NCBI GenBank assembly: GCA_016713425.1
Contig: JADJPE010000005.1
Location: 3,596,001-3,660,000 of the forward strand
Length of the DNA stretch: 64,000 bases
Origin: Deltaproteobacteria bacterium
GTDB lineage: Bacteria; Myxococcota; Kuafuiibacteriia; Kuafuiibacteriales; Kuafuiibacteriaceae
Reading direction: 5' to 3'
Shown one piece after another: positions 50,436 to 58,371 of this stretch; position 1 is the first letter of the stretch, and each line of letters begins with the position of its first letter. The notes below the pieces were generated by a model. It was not told where the DNA came from. It did not search any database and worked only from the letters and a program-made list of their open reading frames with translations. The translations under genes and the position numbers were made by a program.

Positions 50436-52427
50436 ATGACCTCCCCCGAGAATCTGGAAGACACGTTCGACCCTCGCTCGCCTGAAGTCGGTGACGCGGT
50501 CCGAGAGTCGAGCGGTCCTCCTTCGGCGAGAAGTCCGAGCTCCCCGACGGGCGACTTGCTCGTTCCGAGGGCGCGTGCGCATACCTTGTCTGGCCTGCCG
50601 CGCCTCATCGCGGGCGAGCCGCTCGAGCGAGATGCGATCGCGCGCAAGCTCTTGATCGTGGCGGGCGTGCGCGTCGCGATCGTTTCGGTCGTGCTCGTCG
50701 CCTTGTTCGTGTTGTCCCAGCTCCGGCTCCGCGAGCTCGATCGTGTTCCATCGTGGCAATACGTGCTCGTGGGCGTCGCCTACGCGCTGTCGCTGGCCTA
50801 CATCGCGCTCGTTCGCGCACCGACCCTCGTCGTTCCCCTCGCGTATGCGCAAATTGGGCTGGATGCGTTGATCGTGTCGGTCCTCGTCATCATGACCGGA
50901 GGGATCGAGTCGGTCTTTACCTTTGCCTATATCTTCCCGGTCCTGGGCGCGGCTTCGACGCTCTATCGGCGGGGCACGGTTGTCGCGGCCGTGGTGTCCT
51001 GCTTCGCCCTCGGGACCATATTGTCCCTCCATCTCACGGGAGAAGTGACGTTGTTGCCGCCCGTCCCCTTCGGCTCGACCGTGTTCTCGTTCGTTCTGTA
51101 CTGCGCCGGGATGGGGCTCGTCGCTTTGCTCTCGAGTGCGCTCGCCGAGAAGGCTCGGATCACCGGGCGTCGGCTCGCGGAGAGTCAGAGCGACCTCGAA
51201 CAACTCGAGCAGCTTCACGCGGCGATTCTTCGGTCGCTTCCGGCGGGCCTCATCACCATCGACATCGAGGGAACGATCCAGTTTGCGAACGAAGCGGCGC
51301 AGCAGATCCTCGCGATACCCAAAGAGCACTTGATTCGTCAGCCGCTCTTCTTGGTCGTACCCCCGATGGGGCGGCATTGGCGCGATCGTCGGGTACGTCT
51401 CATGGCAGAGGGGATGAGAGAGCGCCAAGAGGAGTCCTTCGTTCGTCCTGATGGGCGGGCGATCCGTCTTGGGTTTTCGTTCGCGCCGCTTGGAAACGAG
51501 ACGGAACGTTGGCTCGGGTCGATCGTCGTCTTTCAGGATCTGACCGACATCGTGCGCCTGAAGGAAGCGGTGGAGAGGGCGGAGCGCTTGGCCACGCTCG
51601 GGAAGCTCGCGGCTGGGCTCGCACACGAGATCCGAAATCCCCTCGCCTCCATGTGTGCATCGGTCGATGTTCTCAGGCACACCCTCGACCCACCGGAAGC
51701 GATGAAGCGGTTGATGTCCAACGTCATTCGAGAGGGCGAGCGCCTCAACAACTTGATCAGTGACTTCCTGACGTTCGCGCGACCCCGCGAGCTCAACCTT
51801 GCGGTCGTCGACCTTGGGCGCGTCGTGGCCGATGTCGTCGAATTGTTTCGTCACGAGGCCAGGTCCGATCTGTGGTCGCTCGAGTTTGATGTCGAGGGCT
51901 CGACCGAGGTGTCCATCGATGCGGCTTTGATCAAGCAAGTCGTCTGGAACCTACTTCGAAACGCAGGGGACGCGATGAAGGCTCGACCTGGCTGCATTCG
52001 GGTGAGGCTTGGTCTCGAAGAGAACCGGCCGACGCTTCGCGTCTCGGATGAAGGCCAAGGGATCGAGCCCGAACTTCAGCGTAGAGTCTTCGATCCATTC
52101 TTTACGACGAAGGAAGGCGGATCGGGTTTGGGGCTTGCGATTTCGCATTCGATTCTCAATGCGCACGGCGCACAGATCACGGTGGACAGCCGCGTGGGGA
52201 GGGGAACGGAGTTCACGATTCGCTTTTCCGCCCCGGCACAAAGCGCCTTGCCTCGGCCTGACGCGAGGTCCGGGGGCGAAGTCGAAGCTGGGGCCGAAGT
52301 CGAATCCGGAGCCGAAGCTGGGGCTGGAGCCGAAGTCAAAATCGAATCCGGGGCTGGAGCCGAAGTCGAAGCCGAAGCCGGGCCCTTACCACCTCGCGAA
52401 GGCGATGGAGGTCGACGAGAAGGCTGA
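50436..52427 (+). CDS. pilS: Sensor histidine kinase of the pilus system
   Basis: PilS controls pilin expression through PilR. Six hydrophobic segments span about 70-245. A PAS domain follows (LPAGLITIDIEGTIQFANEAA), then the dimerisation helix with AAGLAHEIRNPLASM (phospho-acceptor His near 396). The ATPase boxes are LIKQVVWNLLRNAGDAM, SDEGQGI, FDPFFTTKEGGSGLGLA. The last 60 residues are a Gly/Glu/Ala repeat encoded by hexamer-like gaagtc/gctgggg repeats at 52263-52385, foreign to the family. The 3' end overlaps the inverted VIT1-like gene by 42 bp. pilR is separated from pilS by that gene. Confidence 0.9.
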   Translation: MTSPENLEDTFDPRSPEVGDAVRESSGPPSARSPSSPTGDLLVPRARAHTLSGLPRLIAGEPLERDAIARKLLIVAGVRVAIVSVVLVALFVLSQLRLRELDRVPSWQYVLVGVAYALSLAYIALVRAPTLVVPLAYAQIGLDALIVSVLVIMTGGIESVFTFAYIFPVLGAASTLYRRGTVVAAVVSCFALGTILSLHLTGEVTLLPPVPFGSTVFSFVLYCAGMGLVALLSSALAEKARITGRRLAESQSDLEQLEQLHAAILRSLPAGLITIDIEGTIQFANEAAQQILAIPKEHLIRQPLFLVVPPMGRHWRDRRVRLMAEGMRERQEESFVRPDGRAIRLGFSFAPLGNETERWLGSIVVFQDLTDIVRLKEAVERAERLATLGKLAAGLAHEIRNPLASMCASVDVLRHTLDPPEAMKRLMSNVIREGERLNNLISDFLTFARPRELNLAVVDLGRVVADVVELFRHEARSDLWSLEFDVEGSTEVSIDAALIKQVVWNLLRNAGDAMKARPGCIRVRLGLEENRPTLRVSDEGQGIEPELQRRVFDPFFTTKEGGSGLGLAISHSILNAHGAQITVDSRVGRGTEFTIRFSAPAQSALPRPDARSGGEVEAGAEVESGAEAGAGAEVKIESGAGAEVEAEAGPLPPREGDGGRREG

Positions 52428-53105
52428 GAACGCCTTGCCGGCCAGGGCGGTGACACCCATGGCGAGCGACCCCCAAAGGGCTACGCGGGCGGCGCCGCGC
52501 AGAAGGCCCGCGCCTCCGGCGCGCGCACCGAGGACGCCCAAGATCACGAGGCAAAGGAGCGAGCCCGCCGCAATGGAGGTGAAGCGGTGGGTTGCGGGGC
52601 TCAGCACGGCGATCATGAGTGGCCAGAGGGCACCGGCGGCGAACGTCGCGGCCGAAACGGCCGCGGCTTGCACCGGACGGGCGGCGTGCGTCTCGATGAG
52701 GCCAAGCTCGTCGCGCATATGGGCGCCGAGGGCGTCGTGTCGCATGAGTTGATCGGCGACCCGTTCGGCCAGATCCGGGTCGAGCCCGCGGGCCACATAG
52801 ATCCCGGCGAGCTCATTTCGCTCGTGGGCCACGTTCTCGGCAAGTTCGCGCCGTTCGCGATCGATGTCCGCTTTCTCCGTGTCTCTTTGGGAGCTGACCG
52901 ACACGAATTCGCCGGCGGCCATGGACATAGAGCCTGCGAAGAGGCCAGCGGTCCCCGTCAAGAGGATGTCGGTCGCCGACGCCTTGGCCGCCACGACGCC
53001 GAGAAGGAGACTCGCGGTCGATACGAGACCGTCGTTTGCGCCCAGGACGGCCGCCCTCAGCCATCCGATGCGTTCGGCATAGTGGCGCTCCACGTGTTTG
53101 CGCAT
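52386..53105 (-). CDS. VIT1/CCC1-family iron/manganese transporter
   Basis: Members move Fe2+ or Mn2+ across membranes and guard against metal excess. The 239-aa product shows the family start HYAERIGWLRAAVLGANDGLVS, then the LLLGVVAAKAS and GLFAGSMSMAAGEFVSVSSQRDTEKADIDRER blocks, a cytoplasmic helical loop with Glu/His-rich metal-binding texture (AENVAHERNELAGIYVARGL), and three more membrane segments. I start at 53105, where GGAAGG lies eight bases upstream; longer frames run back into pilR. The gene is convergent with pilS (42-bp overlap) and divergent from pilR. It is an unrelated gene inside the pilus cluster. Confidence 0.9.
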   Translation of the reverse strand: MRKHVERHYAERIGWLRAAVLGANDGLVSTASLLLGVVAAKASATDILLTGTAGLFAGSMSMAAGEFVSVSSQRDTEKADIDRERRELAENVAHERNELAGIYVARGLDPDLAERVADQLMRHDALGAHMRDELGLIETHAARPVQAAAVSAATFAAGALWPLMIAVLSPATHRFTSIAAGSLLCLVILGVLGARAGGAGLLRGAARVALWGSLAMGVTALAGKAFSAFSSTSIAFARW

Positions 53106-53199
53106 CGCGTGCGACCTTCCCATGCTCGCCGGCGCAGGCCAAGCGGTTCGGGGCTTGAGCGCGCCTAGGTTCTGAGTCAGATTCCCCGCGAGGTGGTTC

Positions 53200-54654
53200 A
53201 TGGGGCGAGTTCTCGTCGTTGACGACGAACCGGGGATCCGAGATGCGCTGGAGTTTCTCATCGCGTCGAAGTCGCACGCCGTCGTGACGGCGGCCAGCGT
53301 CTCCGAGGCTCGCGCCCGCCTCGAGGAGGGGCCGCTCGATCTTGTGATCACGGACCTTCGACTCGAGCCCGGAGGCGACGGGATCGATGTCATCCGGGCT
53401 GCACGCAAGCGCTCGAATCCGCCGGAGGTGATCGTCATGACCGCTTTCGGGACGCGAGATCGGGCTCGGCTTGCGGTTCAGGAAGGGGCCGCGTTCTACC
53501 TCGAGAAGGGCCCTCACCTTGCGACCGACATCGAGGTCCTCGTCTCGCAGGCGATCAACAGTCGTCAGATTCGCGAAGAGAACGAACACCTTCGGCAGGC
53601 GCTCAGCGGCGCGTTCAGCATCGGAGGTCTGGTGGGCAAGAGCCAGGCGATGCGTGAGGTGGTCCAGCTCATTGAGCGCATGGCGCCGTCGCTGGCCACG
53701 GTGCTCATCACGGGGGAGAGCGGGACGGGCAAAGAGCGGGTTGCCCGCGCCCTGCACCACGGGAGTCCGCGCTGTGACGGGCCGTTTGTCCCGCAGAACT
53801 GCGGCGCCATTCCCGAGAATCTGATCGAGGCCGAGTTCTTCGGCTACGAGAAGGGCGCGTTCACGGGGGCCGATGCGTCGAAGGCGGGGCTCTTCATGGC
53901 GGCAAACGGCGGCACCATCTTCCTCGACGAAGTGGCCGAGCTCCCGTTCTCGCTGCAGTCGAAGTTGCTTCGCGTGCTTCAGGAGCGCCGCGTCAAGCCC
54001 GTGGGCGCGGTGGCCGAGCTCGAGATCGATGTTCGCATCATCGCGGCGACCAACGCGGATCTCGAGTCCGAGGTCAAACGGGGTCGCTTTCGCGAAGATC
54101 TCTTCTTTCGACTGAAGGTCCTCGAGATCGACCTTCCACCTTTGCGACATCGGCGCGAAGACATTCCGCTCTTGGCGAGCACGTTCGTCGAACGGTTTGC
54201 GCGCGAGTACGGTCGCCCGGTTCGTGGTCTGAGCGCCCCGGCGATGAAGGCGCTGCTGACGTACGATTTTCCCGGAAATATCCGTCAACTCGAGCATGCG
54301 ATCGAGCGTGGGGTGGCACTCTCGGATGGGGGCGAGCTCCAGCTCGAGGCGCTCCCGAAAGAGGTACGGTTTCAAGACGCGCGGCCGGATCGGCTCTACG
54401 CCGTCGAAGGGGCGCCGGCGTTTCCGGACGAGGGCGTCGATCTGGAGCGGTTGGTCGATCACTTCGAGCATGGTCTGATTACGCGCGCGCTCGAGAAGGC
54501 CGGGGGCGTGAAGACAAGGGCCGCTGAGTTGCTGGGGCTCTCGTTTCGTCAGTTTAGGTACAAGCTGGCGAAGCACGAGAAGCAGAAGGAGAACGATCGG
54601 TCGACGTCCGAGGCCAGCGCATCGGCGACCGAGGCCGGAGGAGGCACGGAATGA
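53200..54654 (+). CDS. pilR: NtrC-family response regulator of the pilus system
   Basis: PilR activates sigma-54 promoters when phosphorylated by PilS. The receiver domain has VVDDE (6-10), the phospho-acceptor Asp52 (ITDLRL) and a Lys at 114 in YLEKGP. The AAA+ domain has Walker A GESGTGKE (about 171), the sigma-54-contacting GAFTGA (about 217) and Walker B GGTIFLDEVAEL. The C-terminal Fis-type helix-turn-helix reads TRAAELLGLSFRQFRYKLAKH. A Ser/Thr/Ala/Gly tail ends it. No pilA gene or sigma-54 promoter is seen nearby. The stop overlaps the next TPR gene by 4 bp. Confidence 0.93.
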   Translation: MGRVLVVDDEPGIRDALEFLIASKSHAVVTAASVSEARARLEEGPLDLVITDLRLEPGGDGIDVIRAARKRSNPPEVIVMTAFGTRDRARLAVQEGAAFYLEKGPHLATDIEVLVSQAINSRQIREENEHLRQALSGAFSIGGLVGKSQAMREVVQLIERMAPSLATVLITGESGTGKERVARALHHGSPRCDGPFVPQNCGAIPENLIEAEFFGYEKGAFTGADASKAGLFMAANGGTIFLDEVAELPFSLQSKLLRVLQERRVKPVGAVAELEIDVRIIAATNADLESEVKRGRFREDLFFRLKVLEIDLPPLRHRREDIPLLASTFVERFAREYGRPVRGLSAPAMKALLTYDFPGNIRQLEHAIERGVALSDGGELQLEALPKEVRFQDARPDRLYAVEGAPAFPDEGVDLERLVDHFEHGLITRALEKAGGVKTRAAELLGLSFRQFRYKLAKHEKQKENDRSTSEASASATEAGGGTE

Positions 54655-55193
54655 GTCGGCATTGGATCGCGATGGTCGTATTTCTTGGGGGCGCGATTGT
54701 TGGGATCGGTTCGTTCGCCCGCTGGGGGGTTGAGCGGGCGGCTGAAAAGGAGCAGGCGGAATCGCTTCGTGCGCAGGTCGCCGCCATCCTCGGGGGAAGT
54801 CACGATCCGGCGGAGTTTCCCGCGATGGAGAAGGCGCTTTCGGAGCTCTTGCGGGAGCACCCCGAGAACCCGACCATTCTCCTGAATCTTGGGATCTTGC
54901 AGGGCGCGCAGGGGCAAATCGACGAGGCGGAGGCGAGCTTTTCGAAGGTTCGTGGACTCGATCCCCAAGACTATGATGCGCTGGCGGAGCTCGCGGCCAT
55001 CGCGCAACTCAAGGGGAAGACGGAGGCTGCCCTCGACCTCCTCGAGACGATTCCGCCTGGGAAGGGGCGCATGGTCGACCGTCTGCGCCGCGATCCGAAC
55101 TGGATCGGCCTTCGGAGCCATCCGCGGATGAAGGCGCTCTACGAGAAACACGGCCTCAGGCCCCAGAGCGAGAGATCCGGATCGGGATCATGA
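54651..55193 (+). CDS. Membrane-anchored TPR protein
   Basis: An N-terminal helix (WIAMVVFLGGAIVGIGSFA) anchors the protein, followed by a short coil (ERAAEKEQAESLRAQ) and two or three tetratricopeptide-like repeats: NPTILLNLGILQGAQGQIDEAEA and DYDALAELAAIAQLKGKTEA. TPRs mediate protein contacts. The gene overlaps pilR by 4 bp upstream and the msrA gene by 4 bp downstream, so it is part of a coupled run. Whether it serves the pilus or MsrA is unknown. Confidence 0.75.
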   Translation: MSRHWIAMVVFLGGAIVGIGSFARWGVERAAEKEQAESLRAQVAAILGGSHDPAEFPAMEKALSELLREHPENPTILLNLGILQGAQGQIDEAEASFSKVRGLDPQDYDALAELAAIAQLKGKTEAALDLLETIPPGKGRMVDRLRRDPNWIGLRSHPRMKALYEKHGLRPQSERSGSGS

Positions 55194-55951
55194 CGAAGCG
55201 TAGCGCCGCGGGCCTTTTGGTTGGGAAGGCGACGCTTTCACCGCTGCGTCGCATCTCGGTCGCGCTGACGACGATTTTGATCTCGGCGTGCAGCGGTCTT
55301 GGGATCGGCGTGGGGCCTTGTGCGCCGGCGGCCAAGGCGCCTCCGCCCAAGATGGATTCGAGTGGGGTCGGCTCGACCGAGCTGCCCGCCGCGGCGACGG
55401 CGCGTCGTCGTTCCATCGTCTTGGCGGCGGGATGTTTTTGGTGTGTCGAGTCCGTGTTTTCTCATGTGAAGGGCGTGACCGACGTGGTCTCGGGCTACGC
55501 GGGAGGGCGGAAGGAAGACGCAAACTATCACCAGGTGTCGGGCGGCCAGACAGACCACGCTGAGTCGGTTCGCATTCTGTACGATCCGACGCAGATCACC
55601 TTGGGTGAGCTGCTTCAAATCTTCTTCTCGACGCACGACCCGACGACGAAGGATCGGCAGGGACCGGATCGGGGTCATCAGTACCGATCCGCGATTTTTT
55701 ACGCGACGGATGAGGAGCGTGCGGTCGCCGAAGCCTATATCCGAGAGCTCGACGCCAGCGGGCATTTCGATCGCCCGATTGTCACGACGCTCGAGAAGCT
55801 CGACGTCTTTTTCGACGCCGAGCCTTATCATCAGGATTTCGTCGAGCTCCACCCTGATCACGGGTACGTCGTGCAATGGGCGTTGCCCAAGCTGAAGAAG
55901 CTCGAACACCTGTTTCCCCAGCGCTTTCGCGCGAAAACCAAGCCCGAGTGA
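55190..55951 (+). CDS. msrA: Peptide-methionine (S)-S-oxide reductase predicted as a lipoprotein
   Basis: MsrA reduces methionine sulfoxide in proteins. The catalytic motif GCFWCVE is at 81-87, followed by VSGYAGG and the substrate-site block TDHAESVRILYDP, then GHQYRSAIF and the C-terminal EPYHQDF. The N terminus has a hydrophobic lead (LTTILISAC) ending in a lipobox with Cys34, so this MsrA is probably exported and lipid-anchored. No cysteine follows the catalytic GCFWC site, so the usual C-terminal resolving cysteine is missing; recycling may use Cys85 or another thiol. The start overlaps the TPR gene by 4 bp. Confidence 0.92.
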   Translation: MTKRSAAGLLVGKATLSPLRRISVALTTILISACSGLGIGVGPCAPAAKAPPPKMDSSGVGSTELPAAATARRRSIVLAAGCFWCVESVFSHVKGVTDVVSGYAGGRKEDANYHQVSGGQTDHAESVRILYDPTQITLGELLQIFFSTHDPTTKDRQGPDRGHQYRSAIFYATDEERAVAEAYIRELDASGHFDRPIVTTLEKLDVFFDAEPYHQDFVELHPDHGYVVQWALPKLKKLEHLFPQRFRAKTKPE

Positions 55952-56164
55952 TCGAAGCGGCACGAAGCGGTGGATAGAGAACGCGGTCGACGACCAAGCG
56001 TCACCGCGATCGCCGACACCGGCCGCGACGTCATGGCTCTCTGTCTTCTCGTTTCTTACGCCCTGGTATGCCGTACAGGCGTGGTCGTCGATTGACGTCG
56101 TCGATCGCGGTTGGCTTCTCGCCGGTTCCCTTTCTTGGCCCACACTGATACAAACCCGCTCGTC

Positions 56165-57043
56165 ATGCTGACGACGAAACGCTACGAGTACCTGCCCTTT
56201 GAAGAGATTCGTTTTCATCCGGATCTGGAGAATCACCGGACGCTCGATGCACGGAAGGTGACGCACTACGAGGAGGACATCCTCAAGCACGGGCTCCTGG
56301 AGCCGCTCGTTGTCTGGGAGAAGCGGAACGGCGAGTATTTCCTGGTCGGCGGATTTCACCGCCACTCCGCCATTACGTCGATCCGCGGGAAGAATCCGGG
56401 CTACTTCGATCGAGTCGACGTGCGTGTCGTGGCGGCCGATCCGGACGAGATCCGGGCGTTGAATTTGAAGCTCAATGCGGATCGTCTCGACGTCAAGATC
56501 ACGGACTACTTCGACACGGTCATTCACTTGAACAATGCGAACTGGGCGAAGGAACGCATCGCCTCCTTCCTCGATCGGAGCGTCTCATGGATCGAGGACA
56601 TCATTCGCTACGTCCCGATCATGAACCAAGAGGTCCGAAATCGCCTCGAGAACGGGCAGCTCTCTTGGGAGAAAGCCAAGCGGATCTGCCGCGCGGTGCG
56701 CGATGCGCCGGCCGGCATGGAACGCCAGACGCTCCAAGCTGAGCTTGAGATGACCTCCGAGCTCCCATCGGAACGACCGGTGAAGCGACCGCTGAATTTC
56801 CGAACGGCGAAGAGTCGCTTGCGCGACGAGCTCTCCGCGAATCCCTCGGGGAGCTATTCGGTACAGGCGAAGGATCTGCTTGCACTTCTGCTGGTTCTCG
56901 AAGGCAAGGAGTTTGACGAGACGCATCTCGCATCCGTCCGGAGGACCTTCCCGGCACTTTTCGAGGCGAGGAAATCCGGGAGTCGCGCCCGCGGCTCACG
57001 TCGCGCTTCGCCGGCGCCGCAGCCGCATGCGCCCACGAGCTGA
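56165..57043 (+). CDS. ParB/RepB/Spo0J nuclease-domain (ParB-like) protein
   Basis: The N-terminal ParB-like domain has PFEEIRFHPDLENHR, LKHGLLEPLVVWEK and the box YFLVGGFHRHSAI (residues 59-71), where the second GxxRxxA motif usually sits; the family Arg is replaced by a His-Arg-His string. A helical domain follows (ERIASFLDRSVSWIEDIIRYVP), resembling the helix-turn-helix of ParB. The C-terminal part is a different helical segment and then an Arg/Pro-rich tail. Chromosomal ParB is expected near the origin with parA; no parA is here. It may be a plasmid- or phage-type regulator, or a CTP-binding adaptor. The first ATG with the family start is at 56165; a TTG at 56111 is possible. Confidence 0.8.
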   Translation: MLTTKRYEYLPFEEIRFHPDLENHRTLDARKVTHYEEDILKHGLLEPLVVWEKRNGEYFLVGGFHRHSAITSIRGKNPGYFDRVDVRVVAADPDEIRALNLKLNADRLDVKITDYFDTVIHLNNANWAKERIASFLDRSVSWIEDIIRYVPIMNQEVRNRLENGQLSWEKAKRICRAVRDAPAGMERQTLQAELEMTSELPSERPVKRPLNFRTAKSRLRDELSANPSGSYSVQAKDLLALLLVLEGKEFDETHLASVRRTFPALFEARKSGSRARGSRRASPAPQPHAPTS

Positions 57044-57125
57044 CGACGAGGCCACGCGGCATCAGAGCGCAGGGCGTCCTCTTCTTGGCACTCGGCCACT
57101 TCGCACGTGATGCGAAGGCCTCTCG

Positions 57126-57160
57126 CTTCGGCTTGGCTTCGGCTTGGCTTCGGCTTGGAG
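57126..57160. repeat. 11-bp tandem repeat (cttcggcttgg)
   Basis: Three contiguous copies of cttcggcttgg lie just before element A. The same ggcttc/ggcttt hexamer theme appears in the kinase linker and near 57745. Confidence 0.75.
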
Positions 57161-57163
57161 ATG

Positions 57164-57360
57164 GTCGGGAATCGGAGGCTCCGTCGCCGGCGACCGAGGT
57201 CCCGCAGCCGGTCGAGAAGGACCCGGTGCGACGGTTCGCAGCGCTTCGAGACGCGGATTGTGCACCTCATTGGGGCCCCACGACCGCATTCACCTCAAGA
57301 GACCGCCTTCGTTCCCCAAAGTCCTTCTCGACCGGCTGCGGGCCCTCGTCCGCCTCCGCG
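57164..57360 (+). repeat. Structured inverted-repeat element, copy A
   Basis: The element has a 5' flank (gtcgggaatcggaggct), a 27-nt arm at 57196-57222, a 98-nt core, and a second arm at 57321-57347 that pairs with the first at 26 of 27 positions. The right half of the core (from attggggccccacg, 57269-57320) is nearly identical to copy B, while the left half differs. An inner TTGGGG/CCCCAA pair could close the core. The 27-bp stem differs from copy B at eight positions with pairing preserved. It lies downstream of the ParB-like gene. Confidence 0.85.
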
Positions 57361-57517
57361 TGGTGCACCGTTCACGCCCCGACAGCGCCAACTGAATCGA
57401 CACAAGCCACCATCATGGATCGAATTTCGGGCATCCATCGTCACCAGCGCATCCGACGGTCCTCCATCCTCCATCCCCCATCCTATATCCCCATCACGGC
57501 ACGAATCGCGTGTGCGC

Positions 57518-57713
57518 CGCTGAGGTGGACGAGGTTGCGTAACGTGGGGAGGAGGACTTTGGGGAACGCAGGCGGTCTCTTGAAGTGAATGCGGTCGTGG
57601 GGCCCCAATAGGCGGACGGGCGGTCTCTCAGAGAGCCTGCGCAACGTCCAGCCGGTCCTCCTCCCCACGTTACGCGACCTCGACCACCGTCAACGAAGCC
57701 TCCGATTCCCGAC
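57518..57713 (-). repeat. Structured inverted-repeat element, copy B (opposite orientation)
   Basis: On the minus strand it begins with the same 5' flank (57713 leftward). The first arm is 57681-57655, the core 57654-57558 (97 nt) and the second arm 57557-57531, pairing at 26 of 27. Core bases match copy A at all but two of about 52 positions in the right half. About 150 bp of unrelated sequence separates the two copies. No ribosome site or recognisable domain supports a protein, although short open frames cross both elements. Confidence 0.85.
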
Positions 57714-57730
57714 AAGCTCTCGACTTTGCC

Positions 57731-57988
57731 TTATGGCTTGTCCTGTCCCTGGCCTTGGCTTTCGTCTTGGTCTTCGCCGTCCGGTCGTGCGCTGTCCGGC
57801 GTTGAGCCGTCCGTCTGGCCGGGGCGTCGGTTCGAAGGGCGCGCGCGATCGGCGAGCTCATATTCTCCAGCCATCCGCAGGAAAGCGCTCACGAGAAACG
57901 CAACCTCCGAGAAGCGCGCGTCGTACGTTGCCATCGCGTCGTTCTTGGCGGCCAGCGTGGCCTCAGCTTCTCGCATCTCGCGCGCCAC
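57731..57988 (-). CDS. Small helical protein, possibly the detached end of the gene upstream
   Basis: A GTG start gives 85 aa that begin with an amphipathic helix (MREAEATLAAKNDAMA). A compact helical block (SEVAFLVSAFLRMAGEYELADRARPS) follows, then a Gln/Asp/Gly tail. The reading frame continues upstream without stop to 58039, where a TAG at 58040-58042 blocks it, and the extra codons (LEALKARIDEHLSDV) are also helix-like. That suggests a longer original protein. It shares strand and order with the 58069-58371 gene. Confidence 0.45.
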   Translation of the reverse strand: MAREMREAEATLAAKNDAMATYDARFSEVAFLVSAFLRMAGEYELADRARPSNRRPGQTDGSTPDSARPDGEDQDESQGQGQDKP

Positions 57989-58068
57989 GTCCGAGAGGTG
58001 TTCGTCGATCCGAGCCTTGAGCGCCTCGAGATCCGTAGCCTAGGCGTCGAGCTGGATGGACGCGCCTT

Positions 58069-58371
58069 TCACGCGCGAAGGCGGCAGGTCTGGCTGGGCG
58101 CGGCGGCGTCGCGGGCATCACGGAACCACGCGTCGTCCGACAGCTCCCGAAGGTGTGCCTCGTCGGCCGTGACCATGCCGTCCCGAGCGTGCTCGAGCGT
58201 GCGCGCGGCGAGCTGAACGACCAGACCGAGGTCCGGAAGCCGTTCACCCCGCTTCAAATGGGGCTCGAGCACCTCGCGGCTGGCTGCTTGAATTCGGTCG
58301 CAGTGGGTGAGGGCCGCGGCCACGACCATGGTTGCGCTCTTTTGACGATCAGTGACTTGTTTTGAAGCCAT
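58069..58371 (-). CDS. Small helical protein, hypothetical
   Basis: About 100 aa, mainly helical: VVAAALTHCDRIQAASREVL, then LPDLGLVVQLAARTLEHARD and DEAHLRELSDDAWFRDARDA. The last eight residues (PSQTCRLR) do not look like a natural end. Shifting the frame once near 58100 instead continues as QPDLPPSRVKGASIQLDA up to the TAG at 58040. So the gene may have suffered a frameshift, with 57731-57988 being its former C-terminal part. The start at 58371 is one of two close ATGs. It is divergent from the SpoU gene. Confidence 0.45.
   Translation of the reverse strand: MASKQVTDRQKSATMVVAAALTHCDRIQAASREVLEPHLKRGERLPDLGLVVQLAARTLEHARDGMVTADEAHLRELSDDAWFRDARDAAAPSQTCRLRA

Noticed and set aside
50262..51938. 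Long minus-strand open frame opposite pilS and the end of pilC
   Set aside because: It crosses two certain genes, is low-complexity and has no motif. It is a base-composition artefact.
52813..54576. Long minus-strand open frame opposite pilR
   Set aside because: PilR is complete with all domain motifs on the plus strand; the antisense product is an Arg/Glu/His-rich string without recognisable motifs.
57164..57713. Retron or group II intron reading of the inverted elements
   Set aside because: No reverse transcriptase gene lies in the region, and no intron domain V motif was seen. The covarying stems remain unexplained by those systems.
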